Positions 27,444 to 36,621 of a stretch of DNA of 64,000 bases are shown one piece after another. The DNA lies in assembly GCF_023516615.1 (NCBI RefSeq), contig NZ_JAMGBF010000001.1, positions 124,001 through 188,000 of the forward strand. The letters run 5' to 3'. Position 1 is the stretch's first letter, and the number at the start of each line of letters is the position of its first letter. A program made the translations under genes and the position numbers. The notes below the pieces were generated by a model. The model was not told the origin of the DNA and did not search any database. It saw only the letters and a list, made by a program, of their open reading frames with translations. The stretch comes from Streptomyces panaciradicis. GTDB lineage: Bacteria; Actinomycetota; Actinomycetes; Streptomycetales; Streptomycetaceae.

Positions 27444-29075
27444 TCAGCCGCGGGTGGCGTTCCGTCGTACGGGACTGCGACGGACCGCCCGCCCCGCCAG
27501 CACGTCCGTCCGCCGCCCGTCCTCGATCACGAAGCGGCCGTCGACGAAGACGTACGGAATGCCCCTCGGCAGCGTCCGCGGATGCTCGTACGTCGCTCCC
27601 GCCGCCACCGTCTCCGGGTCGAACAGGACCAGGTCGGCGCGGTACCCCTCGCGGACCAGGCCCCGGTCCTCCAGCCGCAGCCGCGCCGCCGGACGCGAGG
27701 TGAGGTGGGCCACGCACTCCTCCAGCGACAGCACGCCCAGCTCCCGCACGTAGTGGCCGAGATAGCGGGGGAAGGTGCCGAAGGCGCGCGGATGGGGCTT
27801 GCTGCCCTGCAGGATGCCGTCCGAGCCGCCGGTGTGGACCGGGTGCCGCATGATCGTGCGCACGTTCTCCTCGTGGCCGACGTGCTGCAGGATCGTCGAG
27901 CCCAGCCGGTCGCGCAGCAGCAGGTACCGGGCGGTCGCCCACGGGCTCTCGCCCCGCAGCTCGGCCGACTCCCGCACGCTGCGGCCCACGAAGCCGGCCA
28001 GCTCCGGCTCGCTCACCCCGGAGATCTCGATGGTGTCCCAGTCGATGGGCACGCCGTGGCAGCCGTCCGAACCCACGGCCTCCAGGTGGTGCCGGATGCG
28101 CTCGGCCGTGTCGTCGTCCGCCAGGCGCTTCAGGACCGCCTCCGGACCACCCTCGTTCGCCCAGCTGGGCAGCATCGCCGCCAGGGTCGTGCAGCCGGGG
28201 GTGTAGGGGTAGGTGTCCAGCGTGATGTCCGCGCCGGACGCCAGCGCGTCGTCCAGCAGCGCCAGCAGTTCGGGCGCCCGGCCCTCGTTCACGCCGAAGT
28301 TCATCGTGGCGTGGGCGAGATGGAGGGAGCAGCCGGCCTCCCGGGTCAGGTCCACCATCTCCGCGTACGCCTCCAGGGCGCCCGCCCCGTAGGAGCGGTG
28401 GTGGGGGCAGTAGTAGCCGTCGTAGGAGGCCACCACCCGGCACAGCTCGGTCAGTTCGGCGTCCTTGGCGTACATGCCGGGCGTGTAGGTCAGCCCCGAG
28501 GACATGCCGACCGCGCCCTGCTCCATGCCCTCGGCGACCAGCTGCCGCATCCGGTCCAGCTCCCGGGGCGTGGCCTCGCGGTCCTCCCAGCCGACGGCGA
28601 GCATCCGCACGGTCCCCTGGGGGATCAGATAGGCCGCGTTCACGGCGATGCCCCGGTCGAGGCGGTCCAGGTACTCGCCCACCGAACGCCAGTCGAAGTC
28701 GATGTCGTCGCCCGGGCCGTTCCAGCCGGTGATCGTCCGGCGGACCTCGGCGAGGGTGCGGTCGTCGACCGGCGCGTACGACAGCCCGTCCTGGCCCAGG
28801 ACCTCCAGGGTGACCCCCTGCGCGGCCTTCGCGCTGTGGTCGGGGTCGCGCAGCAGGGCGAGGTCGCTGTGGGCGTGCATGTCGATGAAACCGGGGGACA
28901 GCACGAGCCCTTCGGCGTCCAGCTCCCGGCGCGCCTCGGGCCGCTGGCAGCCGGCCGCCGCGGCTTCCTTCACGATCGAGACGATCCGGCCGCCGTCGAT
29001 CACCACGTCCGCGCGGTACGACGGCTCACCGCTGCCGTCCACGACGTCGGCGTCCCGGATGACGAGCTCTTCCAC
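27444..29075 (-). CDS. N-acyl-D-amino-acid deacylase (D-aminoacylase)
   Basis: 543 residues, amidohydrolase superfamily. Zinc ligands: FIDMHAHSD (the HxH pair), then SLHLAHATMN, and the catalytic aspartate region in TGGSDGILQGSKPHPRAFGT, which is characteristic of D-aminoacylases. It releases free D-amino acids from N-acyl or N-formyl derivatives. The next gene on the same strand encodes a D-serine-deaminase-like enzyme, 12 bases upstream, so the pair probably converts acyl-D-amino acids to keto acids. No signal peptide. Confidence 0.9.
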   Translation of the reverse strand: MEELVIRDADVVDGSGEPSYRADVVIDGGRIVSIVKEAAAAGCQRPEARRELDAEGLVLSPGFIDMHAHSDLALLRDPDHSAKAAQGVTLEVLGQDGLSYAPVDDRTLAEVRRTITGWNGPGDDIDFDWRSVGEYLDRLDRGIAVNAAYLIPQGTVRMLAVGWEDREATPRELDRMRQLVAEGMEQGAVGMSSGLTYTPGMYAKDAELTELCRVVASYDGYYCPHHRSYGAGALEAYAEMVDLTREAGCSLHLAHATMNFGVNEGRAPELLALLDDALASGADITLDTYPYTPGCTTLAAMLPSWANEGGPEAVLKRLADDDTAERIRHHLEAVGSDGCHGVPIDWDTIEISGVSEPELAGFVGRSVRESAELRGESPWATARYLLLRDRLGSTILQHVGHEENVRTIMRHPVHTGGSDGILQGSKPHPRAFGTFPRYLGHYVRELGVLSLEECVAHLTSRPAARLRLEDRGLVREGYRADLVLFDPETVAAGATYEHPRTLPRGIPYVFVDGRFVIEDGRRTDVLAGRAVRRSPVRRNATRG

Positions 29076-29087
29076 GGCGGGCCCCCT

Positions 29088-30365
29088 CTAGAAGAACGTG
29101 CGGATGTAGTCGACGACCGTGCCGTCCGCCTCGGCCAGCGGGATGAGCTGCCACTTGTCGAAGGACGTGCACGGATGGGACAGCCCCATCCCCACCCAGT
29201 CTCCGACCTCCAGGTCCGCCTCGTCGGTGGTCCGCAGCCACGCGTGCTGGTCGGACAGGGCGGTCACCGAGACGCCGGTGGCCGGGCGCTCGGTCCCGTC
29301 CCGCCGCACGACCTGGGCGAACGGCAGGTCGAGGTCGTGGGCCGCGTCCCGCTTGCCCGCGTTGACGAAGGCCTGCTCGGCACTGGGACGGGAGACGACC
29401 TGCGCCCACAGGCGGAACGCCGGCTCCAGGGCGCCCTCCTCCGGGACCCGGTTGAACGGCGTGAGCTTGCGGTAGTGGCCGTCGTCGTGCGAAACGTAGG
29501 CGCCGGAGCGCAGCAACTTCAGTACGGGCGCCGACATTTCGGGGATCTGCGCGAAGACGTCGGCCACCGCGTCGAACCAGGCGCTGCCGCCCGCGCTGAC
29601 GACGATCTCGTCCAGCCCCGCGAACCGCCCCGCCTCGTCGAAGGCGACGGCGAGCGCGACCAGCCGCCGCAGCCAGGCGTGCACCCGTTCCGGGTCGGCC
29701 CGCGGCACCTCGCCCTCGTACCCGGCGACGCCGACGAGCCGGAGCGTGCGGGTGGCGGCGACCGCGTCCGCGACGGCCGCGCACTCGCCCTCCGTGCGGA
29801 CGCCGGTCCGGGCGCCCTCCCCGGCGGCGAGCTCGACGACGACGTCGAGGGGGCGTCGCGCGCCGGCGAGGGCCGCGTCCATCAGTTCGACGCCGCGCAC
29901 GGAGTCGACGTAGCAGACGAGCCGGAAGCCGGGGTCGGCGTCGAGTTCGGCGGAGATCCACCGCAGCGCGGCCGGGTCGACGAGCTCGTTGGCGAGGAAG
30001 ACCCGCTGGACGCCGAACTCCCGTGCCACGCGCACCTGGTGGGGCACGGCGAGCGTGATGCCCCACGCCCCCCGGTCGATCTGCTGCCGAAACAGCCGGG
30101 GCGCCATCGAGGTCTTGCCGTGCGGGGCGAACGCCAGGCCGTGCCGGACGGCGTACGTCTCCATGAGCGCCAGGTTGTGCTCCAGGCGCTCGGCGGACAG
30201 CGCGAGGACGGGCGTGGTGAAGCCGCCGGTGAACAGGTTGCGGCGCTGGGCGGCGAGCTCGCCGACCGTCAGGCCGTCGGCGTCCGGGGGGAGGCCCTTG
30301 AAGCGGTGGTCGACGCGTTCCTCCGCGAGGCGGGCGAGCGCTTCGGAACCGGTGTCGCGGGCCAT
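29088..30365 (-). CDS. D-serine deaminase-like PLP enzyme (alanine racemase N fold)
   Basis: 425 residues. Fold-type III PLP enzyme of the D-threonine aldolase / DSD1 group: the PLP lysine is in AFAPHGKTSMAPRL, and the C-terminal metal-binding region of DSD1 is represented by SHPCTSFDKWQLIPL (His and Cys ligands) with GDWVGMGLSHP. Likely removes ammonia from a D-amino acid to give a 2-keto acid. ATG 30365 has GGGAGG five bases upstream; the longer frame has no such site. First gene of the minus-strand pair, with a 15-bp palindrome 22 bases upstream of its start. Confidence 0.88.
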   Translation of the reverse strand: MARDTGSEALARLAEERVDHRFKGLPPDADGLTVGELAAQRRNLFTGGFTTPVLALSAERLEHNLALMETYAVRHGLAFAPHGKTSMAPRLFRQQIDRGAWGITLAVPHQVRVAREFGVQRVFLANELVDPAALRWISAELDADPGFRLVCYVDSVRGVELMDAALAGARRPLDVVVELAAGEGARTGVRTEGECAAVADAVAATRTLRLVGVAGYEGEVPRADPERVHAWLRRLVALAVAFDEAGRFAGLDEIVVSAGGSAWFDAVADVFAQIPEMSAPVLKLLRSGAYVSHDDGHYRKLTPFNRVPEEGALEPAFRLWAQVVSRPSAEQAFVNAGKRDAAHDLDLPFAQVVRRDGTERPATGVSVTALSDQHAWLRTTDEADLEVGDWVGMGLSHPCTSFDKWQLIPLAEADGTVVDYIRTFF

Positions 30366-30387
30366 ACAGCCTCCCTGATCAGGTGCG

Positions 30388-30402
30388 TTGCATTCAATGC
30401 AA
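30388..30402. promoter_or_regulatory. Perfect palindrome, likely IclR operator
   Basis: TTGCATT-C-AATGCAA is a perfect 15-base palindrome between the divergent deaminase and kinase genes, with further TTGC/GCAA-like half sites (CAATGCTCATTGCG) just after it. The IclR gene in the same divergent cluster is the natural candidate binder. Confidence 0.6.
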
Positions 30403-30501
30403 TGCTCATTGCGTATGTCGCTCACTGCTGTCTAGCATCTCGGCCAACGCCGGGTCAACGAAAAGCCGTCACCCGCAACTCACCTGGGAGCCACGACGAT
30501 C

Positions 30502-31653
30502 GTGACCGCCGACGGACCCCGCAACGCCCCCGACGTCGTGGACGTCGTCGCGCTCGGCGAGTCCATGGTCACCTTCCTGCCCACCCGCCCGGGCCGCCTC
30601 GCCGACGTCCCGTCGTTCGAGCGGGGGATCGGCGGGGCCGAGTCGAACGTGGCGTGCGCACTGGCCGCCGCCGGCCACGCGGTGCGCTGGGTCAGCCGGG
30701 TCGGCGCGGACGGGTTCGGGGACCACCTCGTGGAGACGATCGGCGGGTTCGGGGTCGACGTCTCCTCGGTGGCACGGGACCCCTCGCGCCCCACGGGGGT
30801 GTACTTCCGTACGGCGGGGGACCGGTCGACGGACGCGCACGAGGTCGCCTACTACCGCGCCGGGTCCGCCGCCTCGGCCATGACCGCGGACGCGGTGGAC
30901 CAGGCGGCGGTACGGGCGGCCCGCGTGCTGCACCTGTCGGGGATCACGGCCGCGCTGTCGCCCGGCTGCCTGGAGCTGGTGCGCGCGCTGACGGCCCCCG
31001 CGCCGGGCCGGCCCCTCGTCTCCTTCGACGTCAACCACCGGGCGGGGCTGTGGCCGGACGCCGACGGCCCCCGGGTGCTGCTGGAACTGGCGCGAGGAGC
31101 CGACATCGTCTTCGTCGGGGAGGACGAGGCGGAGGAGGCGTGGGGGATCACGGGTGGCCCGGCGGAGATCCGGTCGGCGCTGCCCGAGCCGGGCGTGCTG
31201 GTGGTGAAGCAAGCGGCGAAGGGGGCCACCGCGTTCGTGTCGGCCGCGGGCCCCGAAGCCGCGGGCATTCGTGCCGCTGGGGCGGCACGGGTGGGCGCGG
31301 CGGCACCCCGCCGGCGCGGGCAAGCGATCACGCCCCCCGCCCAGCCGCAGCCGGCCGACACCTTCGTCCCCGCCCTTGCCGTGGACGTCCTGGCCACCAC
31401 CGGCGCCGGGGACGCCTTCGCCGCGGGGTTCCTGTCCGCCACCCTGCGCGGCCTGCCCGTGAAGACCCGTCTGCGCCACGGTCACCTCTGGGCCGCCGCC
31501 GCCCTCACCGTGCCCGGCGACCTCGCGCCGCCCCCCGCCCGCGCACACGCCGACCACCTCGCCGCCCTCGACGACGGCACCTGGGAGAGACTTCGACTCG
31601 GCCCCGGCTGGACGCAAGCCGGCAAGGCCCCGGAGGAGGTACGCACCCCATGA
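30502..31653 (+). CDS. PfkB-family sugar kinase (2-keto-3-deoxygluconate kinase-like)
   Basis: 383 residues. Ribokinase fold with the N-terminal signature GGAESNVACALAAAGH and the C-terminal ATP/anion-hole motif DVLATTGAGDAFAAGFLSA, where Asp of GAGD is the base. SFDVNHRAGLW matches KdgK-type kinases. An Ala/Pro/Arg-rich insertion (about residues 250-290) separates the lid strands and is unusual. GTG 30502 is close to GGGAGC. It overlaps the IclR gene by 4 bp. With the GntP permease downstream, sugar-acid phosphorylation is likely; the exact sugar is not clear. Confidence 0.85.
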   Translation: MTADGPRNAPDVVDVVALGESMVTFLPTRPGRLADVPSFERGIGGAESNVACALAAAGHAVRWVSRVGADGFGDHLVETIGGFGVDVSSVARDPSRPTGVYFRTAGDRSTDAHEVAYYRAGSAASAMTADAVDQAAVRAARVLHLSGITAALSPGCLELVRALTAPAPGRPLVSFDVNHRAGLWPDADGPRVLLELARGADIVFVGEDEAEEAWGITGGPAEIRSALPEPGVLVVKQAAKGATAFVSAAGPEAAGIRAAGAARVGAAAPRRRGQAITPPAQPQPADTFVPALAVDVLATTGAGDAFAAGFLSATLRGLPVKTRLRHGHLWAAAALTVPGDLAPPPARAHADHLAALDDGTWERLRLGPGWTQAGKAPEEVRTP

Positions 31654-32411
31654 GCCAGACCGTCGACCGCGCGCTCAGCATCCTGCCGCTGCTCGCCGAG
31701 GGCCCCGCCGACCTCGGCCAGGTCGCCGACCGCCTCGGCGTGCACAAGTCCACGGCCCTGAGGCTCCTGCGCACGCTCCACGAGCACGGCATGGTCTACC
31801 GCCAGTCCGACCAGCGCTACCGCCTCGGCGCCCGTCTCATCGCCCTCGCCCAGGAGGCGATGGAGAACCTCGACATCCGCGAGATCGCCCACCCCCACCT
31901 CGTACGCCTCAACGAACAGTGCGGGCACACCGTTCACCTCGCCGTGTACGAGGAGGACGAGGTGCTCTACATCGACAAGGTGGAGAGCCGCTACCCGGTG
32001 CGGATGTACTCGCGGATCGGCAAGCCCGTCGCCATCACCGTCGCGGCCGTCGCCAAGCTCCTGCTCGCCGACCTTCCCGAGGCCGAGCGGCGGGCCCTCG
32101 CCGACCGGCTCGACTACCCCATGTACACGTCCCGTTCCACCCCCAACCCCGCAGCCTTCCTGCGGGAGTTGGAGAAGGTGCGCGAACAGGGCTGGGCCAC
32201 CGACCTCGGCGGCCACGAGGAGTCCATCAACTGCGTCGCGGCCCCCGTCCGCGGCGCCGACGGCCGGGTCGTCGCCGCGATGTCGGTGTCCGCGCCGAAC
32301 GTCGTCGTCACCGCCGAAGAACTCCTCACCCTGCTCCCGCTGGTGCGCCGCACGGCCGACGCGATCAGCGGCGAGTACTCGGGCAGAAATACAGTAAAGG
32401 ACCCCGCATGA
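31650..32411 (+). CDS. IclR-family regulator
   Basis: 253 residues. N-terminal winged helix (DLGQVADRLGVHKSTALRLL, RTLHEHGMV), then the IclR effector domain with GHTVHLAVYEEDEVLYID and the SINCVAAPVRGADGRVVAAM segment. It is stop-start coupled on both sides, to the kinase and to RidA, so it is expressed with the pathway it presumably controls. The 15-bp palindrome at 30388-30402 is its likely operator. Confidence 0.93.
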   Translation: MSQTVDRALSILPLLAEGPADLGQVADRLGVHKSTALRLLRTLHEHGMVYRQSDQRYRLGARLIALAQEAMENLDIREIAHPHLVRLNEQCGHTVHLAVYEEDEVLYIDKVESRYPVRMYSRIGKPVAITVAAVAKLLLADLPEAERRALADRLDYPMYTSRSTPNPAAFLRELEKVREQGWATDLGGHEESINCVAAPVRGADGRVVAAMSVSAPNVVVTAEELLTLLPLVRRTADAISGEYSGRNTVKDPA

Positions 32412-32818
32412 CGGACAAGACCGCCCTCACGCCCAGCACCCACACCACCCCGCCCGCCAAGTTCTCCCACGGCGTGCGCAAGGGCAACATCCTCCAGGTG
32501 GCGGGCCAGGTCGGCTTCCTGCCGGCCGAGGAGGGCAAGCCGCCCACGCCCGCCGGCCCCACCCTGCGCGAGCAGACCCTCCAGACCCTCGCCAACGTCA
32601 AGGCGATCCTTGAGGAGGGCGGCGCGAGCTGGGACGACGTGATGATGATCCGCGTCTACCTCACCGACGTCGACCACTTCGCCGAGATGAACGACCTCTA
32701 CAACGCCTACTTCGAGGAGCAGCGGCTCACCCAGCCGCCCGCCGCGCGCACGACGGTCTACGTCGGTCTGCCCGCCGGCCTCCTCATCGAGATCGACGCG
32801 CTCGCCGTCCTCGGCTGA
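32408..32818 (+). CDS. RidA-family enamine/imine deaminase
   Basis: 136 residues, compact RidA (YjgF/YER057c) fold. The active-site arginine is in QPPAARTTVYVG, and the ASWDDVMMIRVYLTDVDHF and LIEIDALAV segments are typical. RidA hydrolyses reactive imines released by PLP-dependent dehydratases, which fits the deaminase in the same cluster. Overlaps the IclR stop by 4 bp. Confidence 0.93.
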   Translation: MTDKTALTPSTHTTPPAKFSHGVRKGNILQVAGQVGFLPAEEGKPPTPAGPTLREQTLQTLANVKAILEEGGASWDDVMMIRVYLTDVDHFAEMNDLYNAYFEEQRLTQPPAARTTVYVGLPAGLLIEIDALAVLG

Positions 32819-32846
32819 CGCCCCCTCACCTCCCGCACGGCCCACA

Positions 32847-32876
32847 CGGCACGGCACCTCACCCGGTGCCGTGCCG
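32847..32876 (+). terminator. Strong hairpin between ridA and the GntP permease gene
   Basis: Perfect 12-bp stem CGGCACGGCACC (32847-32858) with GGTGCCGTGCCG (32865-32876), loop TCACCC. No U-tract. It may end the kinase-IclR-RidA message or reduce read-through into the permease, which starts 50 bases later. Confidence 0.65.
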
Positions 32877-32926
32877 CGATCTCCCCTGCCCGAAAGCTGT
32901 ATGTACTCACCCCAGAGGACCCCCGA

Positions 32927-34402
32927 ATGCCCCCTTCGCTCGCCGCGGCCGCCCCCGAGACCCCGCCCCACACCGGCGGTCTGCTCCTCCTCGTCGACGG
33001 CACGGCCGGTCTGCTCACGGTCGCCGCCCTCGGTATCGCCCTGCTCCTCTTCCTCATCATCAAGGTCAGACTGCAGCCGTTCGTGGCGCTGCTGGCCGTC
33101 TCCATAGCCGTCGGTCTGCTCGCCGGCCTGTCCGTCACCGAACTCTTCGGCACCGTCCAGCGCTCGGACGCCGTCTCCACGATCGAGTCCGGCATGGGCG
33201 GCATCCTCGGGCACGTCGCCATCATCATCGGCCTCGGCACGATGCTCGGCGCGATCCTGGAGGTCAGCGGCGGCGCGGAGGTGCTCGCCTCCCGGCTGCT
33301 GAACCTGTTCGGCGAGAAGCGGGCCCCGCTCGCCATGGGCCTCACCGGCCTGATCTTCGGCATACCCGTCTTCTTCGACGTCGGCATCTTCGTCCTCGCG
33401 CCCATCGTGTACGCGGCGGCCAAGCGCGGCGGCAAATCGATCCTGCTCTACTGCCTGCCCCTGCTCGCCGGCCTGTCGATGACCCACGCCTTCCTGCCTC
33501 CGCACCCCGGCCCGGTGGCCGCGGCCGGTCTGCTCCACGTCGACCTCGGGTGGGTCATCCTCATGGGCGTCGTCTGCGGCATCCCCGCCGTGCTCGCCGC
33601 GTGGGCGTACTCCGCGTGGATCGGCAACCGCGTCTTCGTCGCCGTACCGCAGGACATGGTGGAGGCGGCCGCGGAGGCCCGGCAGGCCGTCGTCGAGGAA
33701 CAGCGGGCGTCGGGCGTGGAGCCGGCGGAGAAGCCGGTCCCGCTGGGCACGGTGCTCGGCATCATCGGCACCCCGCTCATCCTCATCCTGGCCGCGACCT
33801 TCTCCTCGATCGCCCTCGACCCCTCCACCGGCCGCTCGGTGATCGAGTTCTTCGGCCACCCCTTCGTCGCCCTGACGATCGCCCTGCTCCTCGCCTACTA
33901 CCTCCTCGGCATCCGCCGCGGCTGGTCCCGCCGGTCCCTGGAGACCGTCTCCACCGCCTCGCTCAAGCCGGTCGGCAACATCCTCCTGGTCGTCGGCGCG
34001 GGCGGTGTCTTCGGCGCCGTCCTCAAGGCCAGCGGGGTCGCCCAGGCCCTCTCCGACACCTTCAACGACGTCGGTCTGCCCGTGATCGTCCTGTCCTACC
34101 TGATCTCGGTGGTGCTGCGGGTGGCACAGGGCTCGGCGACGGTCGCCATCGTCACGACGGCCGGCATCGTCGCCCCGCTCCTCGCCGGGGGCCACCACTC
34201 CCAGAGCTTCGTCGCCCTGGTCATCATGGCCATCTCGGCGGGCTCCATCTTCGCCTCGCACGTCAACGACGGCGGCTTCTGGATGGTGGCGAAGTACTTC
34301 GGCATCAGCGAGCGGGACACGCTGAAGTCCTGGACGGTGCTGGAATCGGTGCTGTCGGTGGCGGGGTTCGCGGTGGCCGCCGCGGTCAGTGTGTTCGTGT
34401 GA
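32927..34402 (+). CDS. GntP-family gluconate/sugar-acid permease
   Basis: 491 residues and about 12-14 membrane segments. Family signatures: GLGTMLGAILEVSGGAEVLA, GLIFGIPVFFDVGIFVLAPI, GLSMTHAFLPPHPGPVAAA, and a C-terminal ASHVNDGGFWMV. Proton symport of gluconate or related acids (including D-serine in some members such as DsdX). The second possibility is attractive here because D-amino-acid enzymes lie in the same cluster. ATG 32927 follows AGAGGA. Confidence 0.92.
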   Translation: MPPSLAAAAPETPPHTGGLLLLVDGTAGLLTVAALGIALLLFLIIKVRLQPFVALLAVSIAVGLLAGLSVTELFGTVQRSDAVSTIESGMGGILGHVAIIIGLGTMLGAILEVSGGAEVLASRLLNLFGEKRAPLAMGLTGLIFGIPVFFDVGIFVLAPIVYAAAKRGGKSILLYCLPLLAGLSMTHAFLPPHPGPVAAAGLLHVDLGWVILMGVVCGIPAVLAAWAYSAWIGNRVFVAVPQDMVEAAAEARQAVVEEQRASGVEPAEKPVPLGTVLGIIGTPLILILAATFSSIALDPSTGRSVIEFFGHPFVALTIALLLAYYLLGIRRGWSRRSLETVSTASLKPVGNILLVVGAGGVFGAVLKASGVAQALSDTFNDVGLPVIVLSYLISVVLRVAQGSATVAIVTTAGIVAPLLAGGHHSQSFVALVIMAISAGSIFASHVNDGGFWMVAKYFGISERDTLKSWTVLESVLSVAGFAVAAAVSVFV

Positions 34403-34477
34403 GCCGCATGTAGGCGTCTGATAACGAAGTTGGGGCTGGCTGTGTCCGGCACAGGATCGTCGACCATACTGCCCGCT

Positions 34478-35041
34478 GTGGAGCAGCGCATAGGTTCGAG
34501 CAGCCAGCCCCTGAAGGGCGAGCCCGTCACGGGTGCCGGATTCGACCCGGCCTTCATCCCCGGGCTCACCTCGCCCGCGACCGGAGAGCCGGAGGACACC
34601 GGGCCCGAAGTCGCCGAGGCCGAGACCGCGGAGGCGGAGACCGAGACCGCCGCCGGGGCCGAGGCGAAGGACGCCGTCGAGGAGCCCGCGACGGACGGCG
34701 ACGAGGAAGAGGCCCCCGAGGGACCCGTCTTCGAGGCCTCCGACCGCCGCGCCAGAATCGTCGCCGACCACAGGGGCGTACGCCTGTCCCTCGACGACCA
34801 GGAGTGCGAGTTCCGCTGGGACGAGATCGGCGCCGTCGAGACGGAGTCCCCTCGCTTCGGCAAGCGGTTCACCATCACGGTGCACACTCCCGAGCGCCGC
34901 TGGTACCCCATCGAGATCGAGGCGCCGGCCCGGTCCCGCTTCAGTGAGTGGGAGGCCGAGTTGGACGCCGTCCTCGACGCCTACTTCGAGGACGAGGACG
35001 ACAAGGGAGCCGACGCCGAGGCCCCCGAGGACGCCGACTGA
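34478..35041 (+). CDS. Acidic hypothetical protein with PH-like C-terminal domain
   Basis: 187 residues from GTG 34478. Middle third is very acidic (repeated EAETAE-type segments). The C-terminal half has a compact beta-rich look: IVADHRGVRLSLDDQECEF, WDEIGAVETESPRFGKRF, TITVHTPERRWYPIEIEA, similar to small Streptomyces PH-like/DUF proteins. A CATACT at 34465-34470 fits a -10 box 8 bases before the GTG, which would make it leaderless. The longer frame from TTG 34430 has no better support. Function unknown. Confidence 0.7.
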   Translation: MEQRIGSSSQPLKGEPVTGAGFDPAFIPGLTSPATGEPEDTGPEVAEAETAEAETETAAGAEAKDAVEEPATDGDEEEAPEGPVFEASDRRARIVADHRGVRLSLDDQECEFRWDEIGAVETESPRFGKRFTITVHTPERRWYPIEIEAPARSRFSEWEAELDAVLDAYFEDEDDKGADAEAPEDAD

Positions 35042-35080
35042 CGGTCGCGGAGCACCGCGCTCGCCGTGCACTCCTCCGTC

Positions 35081-35109
35081 AAGGGCCGCGCAGTGTACGC
35101 GCGGCCCTT
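35081..35109 (+). terminator. Terminator after the acidic protein gene
   Basis: Perfect 11-bp stem AAGGGCCGCGC (35081-35091) with GCGCGGCCCTT (35099-35109), loop of 7, then CCTCCC. Forty bases past the stop. Confidence 0.75.
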
Positions 35110-35307
35110 CCTCCCGCCCTGCCCTCGCGCGAAGTTGTACCCGGCCGGGTGAGCGGCGCGTGCATATATGCCGGACCCGGAGAACAGTGAGGTTCCGTTT
35201 CCACGGCATACGTACGGGGCGGACGGCTGTGGTCGGCGACGGCCGTGCCGCTCGGTCCGGCCGCCCGGGGGGCTCGTCCGGCCCCCGGGCGGCCGTCACC
35301 TGACCGG

Positions 35308-35328
35308 CCCGGCGGTCGGCCCGCCGGG
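35308..35328 (-). terminator. Hairpin at the 3' end of the sigma-partner gene
   Basis: CCCGGCGG (35308-35315) with CCGCCGGG (35321-35328), loop TCGGC; immediately after the minus-strand stop at 35330. The 200 bases between this and the previous terminator show no gene. Confidence 0.55.
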
Positions 35329-35329
35329 G

Positions 35330-36580
35330 CTACGGCCACCACTTCGGGCTCAGGGCGATCGTCCGCAGCCGCGCGATCGTCAGCGCGGGGGTGGTGCGCG
35401 TCGCCGCGTCGTGCGGGGCGCCGGAGTTGAGCTCGCTGATCACCACCCGCCTGCCGTCGCTCCGCAGGGTGTCGACGGTCCACATCACGGCACCCGAGCC
35501 GCCCTTCTCACTGGGCCCCTGGTGCACGGCGACCCGCGTCCCGTCCGGCAGTGTCTCGGAACCGGAGCCGAACAGCTCACCGGCGACGTCCGACATGCCC
35601 TCCTGGACGTTGACCTGGACCAGGCACCGGCCCTTGCCGTCGTCGACGACGAGATAGCCGAAGCCGGTGTCGTCGCCGCTGGACTCCGAGACCGTGAACC
35701 GACCCTTCGGCAGCAGGCTTTCGAGGGTCGGGGCGACCGCCACGGCGGGCCGGGTGGCGGTGGGCGTCGGCTCCCCGGTGGGCCGGCCGGGGTCCTCGGG
35801 CATCGCGTCGACGGCGTCCCGCCAGACGTGCGCCGCCGCGAGCCGCCTCAACCGGGCGGGCGACAGGGGCGGTTCGGGCCGGGTGACCGGCGCGTCCTTC
35901 TCGGCCGCCGCGTTCCACTCCATGACGCCGACGTGCTGGCCCTCGGGCGTCACCAGCTCGGCGCTCCACAGCTTGGTGTCCACCCGGCGGTCCGGATACT
36001 CGTACCCCTGCATGACCATCACCACCGAGCCGTCCGGCAGCCGGGTCGTGCCGCAGGCGTCGTAGTGCACGAACACCTTGCCCGGGCACCGGGTGGTCTG
36101 CCGCGCCTCGTCGCTGCCCGGCTGGACGCGCCCCAGGCTCACGGAGATCGCCGCCGCGCCCTTGCCGTCGTCGTACACGCCGCTCACGTACGGCCCCGGC
36201 TTCTCGTCCGTGCCGCGCGCCTCCGTCTTGCTCAACTTCCCCGCGGGCAGCAGCTTCTCCAGGGCGCGGATCAGCGCGTCGCCGGAGACGGCCGGTGGGG
36301 CCGCGGTGGCGGAGCGGCCGGAGGTGCCCACGGAGGTGTCCTCCCGCGGCGCCTTGCCGCCGCCGCCCGGCAGCAGCAGGGCCCCGCCCAGGCCGACCAG
36401 CGTCAGGGAGGCCGCCCCGCTCACGACGGCGGCCCGCCGCCTGAGCAGCCGGCGCCGTCCGCGCACCGCCCCCGCGGCGACGAGCGCGGCCCGGTCGGCG
36501 TCGAACCCGGCGCCGGCGCGGCGCAGGCCGGCGGAGAGCTGTTCCTCGAACGGGTCGCTGTGCTGTTCGACGTCGGGCAT
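35330..36580 (-). CDS. Membrane protein co-transcribed with a SigE-family sigma factor
   Basis: 416 residues. Cytoplasmic N-terminus of about 50 residues (VEQHSDPFEEQLSAGLRRAG), one membrane helix (VSGAASLTLVGLGGALLLPG) and a large extracellular part with two similar halves, each with a KLLPAGKLS/SLLPKGRFT segment and a DGKG turn, suggesting an internal duplication (about 105-245 and 290-410). The gene follows the sigma factor by 41 bases. An anti-sigma or signal-receptor role is inferred from position; the N-terminal portion lacks a recognisable zinc anti-sigma motif. Confidence 0.75.
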   Translation of the reverse strand: MPDVEQHSDPFEEQLSAGLRRAGAGFDADRAALVAAGAVRGRRRLLRRRAAVVSGAASLTLVGLGGALLLPGGGGKAPREDTSVGTSGRSATAAPPAVSGDALIRALEKLLPAGKLSKTEARGTDEKPGPYVSGVYDDGKGAAAISVSLGRVQPGSDEARQTTRCPGKVFVHYDACGTTRLPDGSVVMVMQGYEYPDRRVDTKLWSAELVTPEGQHVGVMEWNAAAEKDAPVTRPEPPLSPARLRRLAAAHVWRDAVDAMPEDPGRPTGEPTPTATRPAVAVAPTLESLLPKGRFTVSESSGDDTGFGYLVVDDGKGRCLVQVNVQEGMSDVAGELFGSGSETLPDGTRVAVHQGPSEKGGSGAVMWTVDTLRSDGRRVVISELNSGAPHDAATRTTPALTIARLRTIALSPKWWP

Positions 36581-36621
36581 GACGGAACCACCGTTTCGCG
36601 AAGTGAGGTGAGAGGGGACGG

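Noticed and set aside
27582..31649. Very long plus-strand frame upstream of the IclR gene
   Set aside because: It is the shadow of the minus-strand D-aminoacylase and deaminase genes and of the PfkB gene; the IclR protein starts at 31650.
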